A stretch of 8,927 nucleotides of DNA from positions 1 through 8,927 of the forward strand of contig DCGK01000096.1 of the NCBI GenBank assembly GCA_002315235.1. Direction: 5' to 3'. Under the pieces are notes generated by a model. The model did no database searches, was not told the origin of the DNA, and saw nothing but the letters and a program-made list of their open reading frames with translations. The translations under genes were made by a program, and so were the position numbers. This document shows positions 1 to 7,100 of the stretch, in pieces (within the stretch, counting starts at the first letter, position 1; every line of letters starts with the position of its first letter). Origin of the DNA: Ruminococcus sp. UBA1780 (lineage in GTDB: Bacteria; Bacillota; Clostridia; Oscillospirales; Ruminococcaceae).

Positions 1-1772
1 ACGGTAAAACAACACTCGTTGACGAAATGCTCAAGCAGGGCGGTGCATTCAGAGAAAACCAGTCTGTTGCTGAAAGAGTAATGGACAGCAACGATCTTGA
101 AAAAGAACGCGGAATCACAATTCTCGCAAAAAACACATCAGTTTGCTACAACGGAACAAAAATCAACATCATTGACACTCCTGGACATGCTGACTTCGGC
201 GGTGAGGTTGAACGTGTACTTAACATGGTTGACGGCGTTCTCCTTCTTGTTGACGCTGCAGAAGGCCCTATGCCTCAGACAAGATTCGTTCTTTCAAAGG
301 CTCTTGAGATGGGTCACAAGATTATCATCGTTGTAAACAAGATTGACAAGCCTGACGCAAGACTTGATGAAATCGGTGATGAAGTTCTTGAGCTTCTTCT
401 TGAACTTGATGCAAGCGACGAACAGCTTGAAAGCCCGATCCTCTTCTGTTCAGGAAGAAGCGGTACAGCTTCACTCAGCCAGTATGAAGCCGGTACTGAC
501 CTTATTCCTCTTTTTGATACAATTATCAACTATATTTCAGCTCCTGAAGGCGACGAAACAGCTCCTCTTTCAATGCTTGTTTCATCTATCGACTATAACG
601 ACTATGTTGGCCGTATCGGTATCGGCCGTATACAGAGCGGTTCTGTAAGAGTCGGCCAGAACGTTACTATCGGTGACTGCTTCGATTCAAAGAAGCCTTA
701 CAATGCAAAGATTGTAAGCGTTCTTCAGATTCAGGAACTCCAGAGAGTACCTGTCCAGGAAGCTACTGTCGGAGATATCGTATGGATCAGCGGTATTGAA
801 AACATCACAATCGGTGATACAGTATGCGATGCTACTGCTGAATTCAAGGCTCTCCCTATTGCAAAAATCAGCGAACCTACAGTGGAAATGACATTTGCAG
901 TAAATGACAGCCCGTTTGCCGGCAGAGAAGGTAAGTTTGTTACATCACGTCAGCTTCGTGACAGACTTTTCAAGGAGCTTCTTAAGGACGTTTCACTCAG
1001 AGTTACAGAAACGGAAAACTCTGATGCATTCTCAGTATGCGGACGTGGCGAAATGCACCTCTCAATCCTTATCGAAAACATGCGCCGTGAAGGCTATGAG
1101 CTTTCAGTATCAACTCCAAGAGTACTTTTCAAGGAAATTGACGGCGAAAAATGCGAACCTATGGAACTCCTTGTTGTTGACGTTCCGGAAGAATGTGTTG
1201 GTTCAGTAATGGAAAAGATGGGTACAAGAAAGGCAGAAATGCTTACAATGCATCCGCAGGGAAGCAGAATGCGTCTTGAATTCTCAGTTCCTGCAAGAGG
1301 CCTTTTCGGTTACAAGAGTGAATTCCTCACAGATACAAAGGGTGAAGGTATCATGAGCAGTGTGTTCAACGGATACGAACCATACAAGGGCGATATTCCG
1401 AGAAGAAAGACAGGTTCACTTATATCATTTGAAACAGGTGAAGCTGTAACATACGGTCTTTACAATGCACAGGAAAGAGGCGCTCTCTTCATCGGACCTG
1501 CTACACCTGTATACGAAGGAATGATCGTAGGTGTTTCACCGAAGTCAGAGGACCTTGCTGTTAATGTCTGCAAGAAGAAGCACCTTACAAATACACGTTC
1601 AAGCGGAAGTGATGACGCACTCAGACTTATCCCGCCGAGAAAGCTCAGTCTTGAAGAAAGCCTTGAGTTCCTCGCTGATGATGAACTTCTTGAAATCACA
1701 CCAAAGAACATCCGTATCAGAAAGAGAATTCTTTCAAATCAGCTTCGTGCAAAGTCAAAGTCAAAAGCATAA
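1..1772 (+). CDS. typA: Ribosome-associated GTPase TypA/BipA, 5'-truncated by the window edge
   Basis: This is a translational GTPase of the EF-G/LepA superfamily that binds the 70S ribosome and is known to act in ribosome assembly and stress or low-temperature adaptation. The frame is open from position 3 and begins inside the P-loop (GKTTLVDE), so only about 18-20 N-terminal residues are missing; 589 residues are visible against roughly 610 in the family. Seen in order: the switch I threonine in ERGIT (about 105-119), G3 DTPGH (174-188), G4 NKID (336-347), and a G5-like CSGRSG where many homologues have SA. Then come an EF-Tu domain II-like barrel with NDYVGRIGIGR, the NSPFAGREGK and GRGEMHLSILIENMRREGYEL stretch of the EF-G III-like domain, an EF-G V-like domain (VPEECVGSVMEKMG), and the BipA-specific C-terminal domain (VYEGMIVG, SLEESLEFL). 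The protein ends in a basic tail, with TAA at 1770-1772. The gene is convergent with the kinase gene that follows. The identification is very secure. Confidence 0.97.
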   Translation, partial: GKTTLVDEMLKQGGAFRENQSVAERVMDSNDLEKERGITILAKNTSVCYNGTKINIIDTPGHADFGGEVERVLNMVDGVLLLVDAAEGPMPQTRFVLSKALEMGHKIIIVVNKIDKPDARLDEIGDEVLELLLELDASDEQLESPILFCSGRSGTASLSQYEAGTDLIPLFDTIINYISAPEGDETAPLSMLVSSIDYNDYVGRIGIGRIQSGSVRVGQNVTIGDCFDSKKPYNAKIVSVLQIQELQRVPVQEATVGDIVWISGIENITIGDTVCDATAEFKALPIAKISEPTVEMTFAVNDSPFAGREGKFVTSRQLRDRLFKELLKDVSLRVTETENSDAFSVCGRGEMHLSILIENMRREGYELSVSTPRVLFKEIDGEKCEPMELLVVDVPEECVGSVMEKMGTRKAEMLTMHPQGSRMRLEFSVPARGLFGYKSEFLTDTKGEGIMSSVFNGYEPYKGDIPRRKTGSLISFETGEAVTYGLYNAQERGALFIGPATPVYEGMIVGVSPKSEDLAVNVCKKKHLTNTRSSGSDDALRLIPPRKLSLEESLEFLADDELLEITPKNIRIRKRILSNQLRAKSKSKA

Positions 1773-1786
1773 TCAAAATTATATTG

Positions 1787-1813
1787 AACGCATTTATTTA
1801 ATGCATTTACAAT
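1787..1813 (+). repeat. 27-nt stem-loop element 14 nt after the typA stop (copy 1)
   Basis: The element reads AACGCATT, a 5-nt loop, then AATGCATTTACAAT. A very similar element lies on the - strand at 4089-4115, about 20 nt after the beta-galactosidase stop. In gene-relative orientation 23 of 27 positions agree, and three of the four differences are in the loop. This copy has one C/A mismatch in its stem. The role is unknown; it precedes the terminator hairpins and lacks a T-tract, so it is not itself a classical terminator. Confidence 0.5.
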
Positions 1814-1817
1814 AAAA

Positions 1818-1855
1818 TCAGAAAATACAGCGGCTGTGTTCTGACAGCCGCTGTA
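1818..1855 (-). terminator. First hairpin of a back-to-back terminator pair
   Basis: A perfect 12-bp inverted repeat (TACAGCGGCTGT at 1826-1837 and its complement at 1844-1855) encloses a 6-nt loop. Read on the - strand it is followed by ATTTTC, so it can back up termination of the kinase transcript. Read on the + strand it is followed by seven A and no T-tract, so it contributes little to typA beyond structure. Confidence 0.6.
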
Positions 1856-1899
1856 AAAAAAGCCAGAACTGCTGGGAATTACGCAGTTCTGGCTTTTTT
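1855..1899. terminator. Bidirectional intrinsic terminator between typA and the kinase gene
   Basis: A perfect 17-bp inverted repeat spans 1856-1872 and 1883-1899 around a 10-nt loop. Its core is GCCAGAACTGC/GCAGTTCTGGC, flanked by A-tracts on one side and T-tracts on the other. A T-run therefore follows the stem on both strands. It lies 83 nt after the typA stop and 31 nt after the kinase stop, the expected layout for a terminator shared by convergent genes. Confidence 0.9.
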
Positions 1900-1930
1900 G
1901 ATTTATTATATTTTAGTCGGATTCTGAATA

Positions 1931-2536
1931 TCAGAGATTTGATGCCATATGAATAATGGCTTCTGCGCACATTTCAATTCCGATTTTTGAACTGTTGATG
2001 CAGAGGTCATAGTTATCCTTGGCACCCCACTTCTGTCCTGTATTGAGGTTGTAGTATGTGGATCTTTTTTTATCATGCTTTCTCAGCTGGTGATATACGT
2101 TTTCAGGTGTTTCACCGTATTCTTCAACGGCTCTCTTTGCACGTGACTCGGTATCTGCATAAATGAAAACGTTGAGTACATCGTCTCTTATTTCCCTGAG
2201 TATGCTGTCTGCACATCTGCCGACAATAACGCATGGTCCCTGCTGTGCAAGCATCCTGATTACTTCACGTTCCTCGATGAATATTCTGTCGTTGATAGGA
2301 AGTGATGTTGCTGTGCTGAGATTGCTCATAAGTGACATGCTGTAGAGAAGACTGTTTGCAGCAGTTTCATCGGCATTTTTTATGTCGTCAGCTGACATGT
2401 TAAGCTTTTCAGCAGCCATGTGGAGAATTTCCTTGTTATAGAATGGTATACCAAGCTTTTCTGATACAAGCCTGCCTACTGCTCTGCCTCCGCTGGCGTA
2501 TTCCCTGCCTATTGTGATAATTTTTATTTTCCCCAT
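1931..2536 (-). CDS. Cytidylate kinase-like family protein (Cytidylate_kin2 type)
   Basis: This is a 201-residue soluble protein of the nucleoside-monophosphate-kinase fold, of the type usually annotated as cytidylate kinase-like. Seen: an N-terminal beta strand leading into GREYASGGRAVG (residues 10-21), the family's variant P-loop, which lacks the canonical GK[S/T]; a helical lid region (about 35-95); CVIVGRCAD (102-110); a NVFIYAD strand (122-128); the family hallmark HDKKRSTYYN with TGQKWG (154-171); and NYDLCINSS (175-183). Known CMP kinases phosphorylate CMP/dCMP, but the true substrate of this subfamily is not established, so no cmk symbol is given. ATG at 2534-2536 is preceded by GGAGG (2546-2550) at 9 nt, which fixes the start. 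It has its own promoter upstream and a shared terminator downstream. The family call is secure; the substrate is open. Confidence 0.9.
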   Translation of the reverse strand: MGKIKIITIGREYASGGRAVGRLVSEKLGIPFYNKEILHMAAEKLNMSADDIKNADETAANSLLYSMSLMSNLSTATSLPINDRIFIEEREVIRMLAQQGPCVIVGRCADSILREIRDDVLNVFIYADTESRAKRAVEEYGETPENVYHQLRKHDKKRSTYYNLNTGQKWGAKDNYDLCINSSKIGIEMCAEAIIHMASNL

Positions 2537-2570
2537 TTTATATTTCCTCCGCTTTTGCTAATATACTGTT

Positions 2571-2599
2571 ATTATAGTATATAATCACTATTTTGTCAA
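2571..2599 (-). promoter_or_regulatory. Sigma-A promoter of the kinase gene
   Basis: On the - strand, TTGACA (2599-2594), a 17-bp spacer and TATAAT (2576-2571) make an exact vegetative consensus. The predicted start is near 2564, giving a leader of about 28 nt that contains GGAGG. A 7-bp inverted repeat (ATATACT 2561-2567, AGTATAT 2576-2582) brackets the -10 box and the start site and could be a repressor site. Confidence 0.85.
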
Positions 2600-2679
2600 C
2601 GGAAAAACCAAAAAATATATTTAAAATCTATAGTTTGTGCGAATTTGTATTCAATGGGTTTGGCATATTAAATTCGGAT

Positions 2680-2715
2680 AAAACAAAAGAACTCTGTATT
2701 TTACATACAGAGTTC
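2680..2715 (-). terminator. Intrinsic terminator of the CPBP protease gene
   Basis: A perfect 10-bp stem (GAACTCTGTA 2689-2698, TACAGAGTTC 2706-2715) has a 7-nt loop. On the - strand it is followed by TTTTGTTTTAT. It begins 29 nt after the protease stop codon. It also shows that the protease and the kinase gene are separate transcripts; the rest of the 2537-2744 gap is the kinase promoter and featureless AT-rich DNA. Confidence 0.85.
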
Positions 2716-2744
2716 ACAGTTGTATTCAATATGTTCAGTACTTC

Positions 2745-3797
2745 CTAAAACTCAAAGCCGAGAGCACGAAGTACTGTCAGTACAAGCATTGCAGTCATTA
2801 TAATAAGCATTCCGGGAGCAGTCATATAAGTAACAAATTTCTTCTTTTCGGAAATCTCAGGGTATTTCGGGCTGAGCGAAAAGCTTTCCCTGTGGCAGGC
2901 TATTTCGACAATAAGAAGTACCAGCCACGTAATCAGAAAAACTATCATCCCTAATCCAACAGCTGACATAAAAAGTATTATGAAAGGGTGTTCGCTGAAC
3001 ATACTCATAACATCAATCGTATTCAGTTCTTCCTTGCTTTCGAGACCAAGCTGCCCGAGAAGAACGGTCATAAAGGCTCCCATGGAATTAATGAGAAAAT
3101 GAACAGTCATGGAAGGGATTATCGACTTTGTTTTTTCGTAAAGGAAACATGAGAAGATGCCCATTGACATTGCAAACAGGAACTGAGGATAGTTTGCGTG
3201 CCATAGTCCGAAGGTGAGTCCGCCGATGATAAGCATGCTTATGTTTCCGTATTTTCTTACGTTTCTGTACAGGGTGCCGCGGAAGAAAAATTCTTCGAAA
3301 ACCGGTGCGAAGACCGGAGCTGCGATGAGCGTTGTCATTATACCGAGAAGGGATTTGTCCGACGACATTTCTGCTTCAGTCAGGTTAAATCCTGATAATT
3401 TTTCAATCAGTGAAAAAATCAGTGAAGATACCATAGCAGCGGCGTATGTTGCGCCTATGGTGAGAAATATCCATTTAACCACCCACCAGAAAGGCATCTG
3501 AGGTTTCCGGAAGCATTCCAGAATTTTCATATCCTTGTGATTTCTGTTCAGAATTCTGAAGAGCAAAAACAGCAGAGGAAATCCGACTGGATACAGAAGT
3601 ACATAAAAAGCAAGCGTTACTGTATTTGAAAACAGTGCGGATTCCGTATCAGGTATGAAATGACGTACTGCAGAAGGCAGTACAAATGATACAGTAAAGT
3701 ATATTGCCCAGAATCCCATCAGCAGAAATGCGTTTATATTTGAATCGCGCCGGAGTTCTTTTGTAAATGACTGGCTGTCATCGAGTTCGTATTCCAT
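2745..3797 (-). CDS. CPBP (Abi/CaaX-like) intramembrane glutamic protease
   Basis: This is a 350-residue polytopic membrane protein, with roughly eight hydrophobic segments (about residues 23-41, 58-79, 104-131, 152-166, 187-220, 227-250, 273-297, 325-346). All CPBP motifs are present: motif 1 EEFFFR (E168, E169, R173), motif 2 FGLWH (H200), and motif 3 HFLIN (H233, N237). In the family these residues form the active site within the membrane, as in the Rce1-type CaaX proteases; bacterial members act in peptide or bacteriocin immunity, signalling or prenyl-protein-like processing, but most have no known substrate. The N-terminal 20 residues are acidic/polar and likely cytoplasmic. ATG at 3795-3797 has GAGG (3807-3804) at 6 nt spacing. 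It has its own promoter and terminator and no bacteriocin gene beside it, so an immunity role is not supported by context. Confidence 0.93.
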   Translation of the reverse strand: MEYELDDSQSFTKELRRDSNINAFLLMGFWAIYFTVSFVLPSAVRHFIPDTESALFSNTVTLAFYVLLYPVGFPLLFLLFRILNRNHKDMKILECFRKPQMPFWWVVKWIFLTIGATYAAAMVSSLIFSLIEKLSGFNLTEAEMSSDKSLLGIMTTLIAAPVFAPVFEEFFFRGTLYRNVRKYGNISMLIIGGLTFGLWHANYPQFLFAMSMGIFSCFLYEKTKSIIPSMTVHFLINSMGAFMTVLLGQLGLESKEELNTIDVMSMFSEHPFIILFMSAVGLGMIVFLITWLVLLIVEIACHRESFSLSPKYPEISEKKKFVTYMTAPGMLIIMTAMLVLTVLRALGFEF

Positions 3798-3815
3798 ATG
3801 TTACCTCTTTTCCGG

Positions 3816-3833
3816 TGTTCGCCGCAGCGAACA
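3816..3833 (-). promoter_or_regulatory. cUNCGg-type tetraloop hairpin in the protease leader
   Basis: On the - strand TGTTCGC, loop TGCG, GCGAACA form a 7-bp stem with a C(UGCG)G loop, the stable UNCG class. It ends about 8 nt before the GAGG ribosome site. There is no T-tract, so it is not an attenuator; it may stabilise the mRNA or tune initiation. A second inverted repeat, TATCTGT/ACAGATA (3855-3861/3868-3874), lies at the predicted 5' end. Confidence 0.5.
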
Positions 3834-3881
3834 GATATTTTTCTTTGTTTGCTGTATCTGTATGATAACAGATATAGTATT

Positions 3882-3910
3882 ATTATACATTAAAAAAAGA
3901 AAATAATCAA
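3882..3910 (-). promoter_or_regulatory. Promoter of the CPBP protease gene
   Basis: On the - strand TTGATT (3910-3905), 17 bp, TATAAT (3887-3882). The -10 is perfect and the -35 matches 4 of 6. The predicted start is near 3875, giving a leader of about 78 nt. It lies downstream of the beta-galactosidase terminator, so the protease is expressed independently. Confidence 0.75.
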
Positions 3911-3974
3911 TAACAACACGGAAGAGTTCGGCCGCCTGAAAGAGTCTCTGTCTGTTAAATGCAGATATCTGAAT

Positions 3975-4003
3975 AAAAAAAAAGTTTCCTGCCCGGGCAG
4001 GAA
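3975..4003 (-). terminator. Intrinsic terminator of the beta-galactosidase gene
   Basis: The palindrome TTCCTGCCCGGGCAGGAA (3986-4003) folds as a GC-rich 7-bp stem with a CCGG loop. On the - strand it is followed by AC and nine T. It lies about 130 nt after the beta-galactosidase stop, leaving an unusually long 3' UTR that contains the repeat elements at 4067-4115. Confidence 0.85.
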
Positions 4004-4066
4004 TGTCCGGACAGAAAACTGAAATTCTTTTATCTGCTTTATTGCCATGCACATCCGGTGACTGCG

Positions 4067-4087
4067 TCATCTCCGTGCAAATCGGCT
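4067..4087 (-). repeat. 21-nt intergenic element, copy in the beta-galactosidase 3' UTR
   Basis: On the - strand it reads AGCCGAT-T-TG-C-ACGGAGATGA. The same element with only two changes is on the + strand at 8603-8623, so two inverted copies flank the beta-galactosidase gene. It directly follows the stem-loop element at 4089-4115. Around it the RNA could form a broken hairpin (TGCAC/GTGCA and TGAC/GTCA). Function unknown. Confidence 0.5.
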
Positions 4088-4088
4088 A

Positions 4089-4115
4089 ATTGTAAACGCA
4101 TTTATTTAATGCGTT
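4089..4115 (-). repeat. 27-nt stem-loop element about 20 nt after the beta-galactosidase stop (copy 2)
   Basis: On the - strand it reads AACGCATT, loop AAATA, then AATGCGTTTACAAT. With the next base the stem is 9 bp and perfect (positions 4094-4116). It matches the element after typA at 23 of 27 positions in the same orientation relative to its gene. It lacks a following T-tract; the real terminator is further downstream. Confidence 0.5.
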
Positions 4116-4135
4116 TGTTCAGCACGTTTACTGTA

Positions 4136-7100
4136 TCAGAAATGTGTGATAACCTTTGAAACGAACTGCTTGATTGTTGTAAGGTCAGTAAGTCCTACTT
4201 CTCCGTCCTTATCAACATCAGAAGCCTTGTCTGACGGTGATTCAAACGGTTTCTTGTCAACAAGTTTGACTGCCATTACGCTGATATCAGTGATATCAAC
4301 CTTGCCGTCTCCGTTTACGTCACCGAGGATGTAGTCAGGTTCTTCTGAAGGAGTAACATCCGGTACGTCCGGAACCTCAGGTTCTGTCTGAACATCTGAA
4401 ACAGAAGGAATAATTGTGTATTCCCAGCTGTAAACCTTGTTTGAAGGAATCTGATACTTGCCGAGTGTTCCGGGACCGCATGTTGCTGTACCTGTACCCA
4501 TTGAACCGTAGTTAATGTTGAGGAGTGTTTCATTTCTAGGTGTAAGCTCGTAAACATGGTTTGTACTGTTTATATCGCCCGGTGTAAAGTGGAGTGCCTG
4601 TGCTTCAACAGAACCCTTTGCTTCGACGAGAACCTCTGCACCGTTCTTCGGATTTCTGACGCTTATCCATCTTACGTCCGTTAGGTTTCCGCTGTCGTCA
4701 GTCTTCATATAAGGGAAGAACATCTTTGATACAGTGCTTTCCCAGACGCCTTTTCTTCCGCATGTTTTTCTGTCGTTGAATGTTTCAACAGGACCGTTTC
4801 CGTACCATGAAACATTTTCAAAGCCGTCAGGAAGAGTCATTACAGAGCCTACTCTGATAAAGTTGCCCATGCCGGACTTTGTTGCGTCAACGCTGATTGC
4901 AACCTTGACTTCACCGTTTCCGTTTACAGTGTATGTTGTGTTCTGGACTGTGTTTCCGGCTGCAGGGAATATTGTTGTAACCTTGATTTCGTTTCCTGAA
5001 ACCTTAAGGTCTGTTACCTTGCCGTTACCTTCTGCTTTCTGCCAGTTTCTGTCGTAGAGTTTATAGTTGCCTGAGTTTCCGTCGTTTTCAACGAGACCTC
5101 TCCAGAAGTTCGGAGCAGGACCGTTTTCGATGAGAGTCTTGTCGTCGAACTTGTACTGAATCATCTGTCCGCTTGTTTTGCTGAGCATGAAGCTGAAGTT
5201 GCTGCCCTTGACAAGATATGAGTTGCCTTCTTCTGTAATTGTAACACCGTCAACCTTTTCTCTCTGCTTTGCGGCCGCATCATTTACCTTGAACTGTGCA
5301 AATGCAGCTTCGTAGCCTTCTCTGATCATTCCGGAAGAGTTCTTTGCAGTTACTGAAATATCAATCCAGAATTCGTCAGAATCCTTTTTGTCTGCAGGGA
5401 GTGAGTATGGAATTTTAACTTTTCCGTAGGAAAGCGGAGCAACATCTGCTTCAGTTGTTCCTTCGTCACATGGTACGCCGTTTCTGAGAAGCTTCCATGT
5501 TATATCATAGCTGTTAAGATTTGTGAAGTCATTTTCGTTGTAAACGTTGATGTTTCCGTCCTTTATTTCGTTTCCGTCAGCAAAGAACCAGAAACTCTGG
5601 TACTGGTATTTTACTTCTGAAAGCTCAGGCTGAGGTGATCTGTCAGGAGTTACAAGACCGTTTTCACAGAAGCTGTTGTCATTAGGCTTGTCGCCCCAGT
5701 CACCGCCGTATGCGAAGTAGTGTCCTGAAGCTTCGTCCTTATAGAGGTTTACATAAGCATCATCCTGTGCGTAGTAGTCCCATGCGCCTTCTGATGTAAC
5801 TCTGTCTGTGCTGTAGTCGAGCCAGAGAAGAACTGAAGGGTCATCTGCCTTGATCTTTGGATTAGCTGAGCGCTGACCGTTAAGTTCATCTACTGAAAGA
5901 GCCCTTGTATAAATACGTGCTAAAGAAGTCTGGCCGTCAAATCTTCTGCCTGTTTCAGGGTCAAAGCCGACACCTACAGCAGTATCCTTGGCATTGATGC
6001 CGTCCTTTACTGAACCTGTTTTGAGAACCTTGCCGTCAACAACTATTGTTATATTTCCCTTGTCATATATGCCTGCAACCTGATGCCAGTTTCCTTTCCA
6101 GTCAGAAGGGAATCCGCATGAAACAGACTTCCAGCCGCCGTCATATACGAAGAATTCGAGGCCTGTGCCGTTGCTCTGTGTCTTGAGTGCAACCTGAGTG
6201 TCACCCTTTGAGATGAGGACACTGTTCTTTTCTTCTGATGCAGGCTTTACTACTGCTTCAAATGTAAATGACTTGCCTGTTCCGGAAAGTGCCTGGTTGT
6301 ACTTTGCGTTGCTGTCCATAACGGTGTATCCGCCTGTGTACTTTCCGCCGTTAAGTGTTCCTTCGCTGCCGTCAGAATTTATTGAGCCTGAACATTTGCC
6401 GTGAACACCTGTCGCGTCAGTGATGCCTGTGCTCTTCGGCATCGTATCAAGGCTTACTGCTCTTGACTGGTCAGCCCAGTCCCATACGAAGCCGCCGAGC
6501 ATGTTATTTGCGCTTCTGATGTTGTCCCAGTATTCCTTGAGACCGCCTACCGAGTTACCCATAGCGTGAACATATTCGCACATTACGTACGGCATTTTAC
6601 CTTCGCCGGCTCTGCCCTTGATGCCGTCCTGACCCGGATACATGTTGCTGGCCATGTCAACACCCATTTTGTCGCCCTGGCCTTCGCTGTGAACAGGTCT
6701 TGTTCCGTCATTTTTCTTGAAGAACCAGATCATGTCACGGAAAAGTCCGTTTGATGTACTTGCGTCGCCGGTGTATACCATTTCGTTTCCGATTGACCAT
6801 GCAACAATTGCAGGGTTGTTCTTGAGGCGCTGGAAGGTTGTGTTTGTTCTGTCAAGACCAAGCTCGTAGAACCAGCCCTTGGCAGTGTTGTTGCTCATAA
6901 GTGCGTGTGATTCCATGTTGGTTTCAGCCATCATGTAGATGCCGTACTTGTTGCAGAGCCAGTACAGATATGAGTCATTGCTGTAGTGTGATGTTCTGAT
7001 TGCGTTTATGTTGTTGTTTTTCATCAGACGGATATCTTCCTCCATGGTTGACTGCGGAACAGCCTTGCCGTTGAAAGGATCGGTATCATGTCTGTTTACG

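Larger units (their letters stand above)
3798..4135. other. 338-bp non-coding gap between beta-galactosidase and CPBP genes
   Basis: Reading on the - strand, the gap holds the beta-galactosidase 3' UTR (4135 to about 4004) with two repeat elements, its terminator, then the protease promoter and structured leader. An 89-codon frame (3801-4070) runs through it but crosses both the terminator and the promoter and has no usable ribosome site, so I do not call it a gene. Small perfect palindromes also occur: CAGATATCTG (3962-3971) and TGTCCGGACA (4004-4013). Confidence 0.7.

Noticed and set aside
314..529. Antisense and out-of-frame open frames within typA and within the beta-galactosidase gene.
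   Set aside because: They overlap clearly identified genes, lack ribosome sites and show no family signature, so they are shadows of codon usage.
2745..3797. CPBP protease as a bacteriocin immunity gene in a small antimicrobial system.
   Set aside because: There is no precursor peptide, ABC exporter or modification enzyme nearby, and the gene has its own promoter and terminator.
3801..4070. 89-codon open frame on the - strand between the beta-galactosidase and protease genes.
   Set aside because: It runs through the beta-galactosidase terminator and the protease promoter, has GGAG only touching the ATG, and its product shows no recognisable family or domain. It also lies over the repeat element.
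4091..4104. TGTAAACG followed by CATTTA looks like the start of a CcpA catabolite (cre) site.
   Set aside because: It misses two fixed positions of the cre consensus, lies after the gene rather than at a promoter, and is better explained as part of the stem-loop element.
4094..4116. The 9-bp hairpin as the terminator of the beta-galactosidase gene.
   Set aside because: It is AT-rich and lacks a T-tract; a GC-rich hairpin with nine T lies further downstream at 3975-4003.
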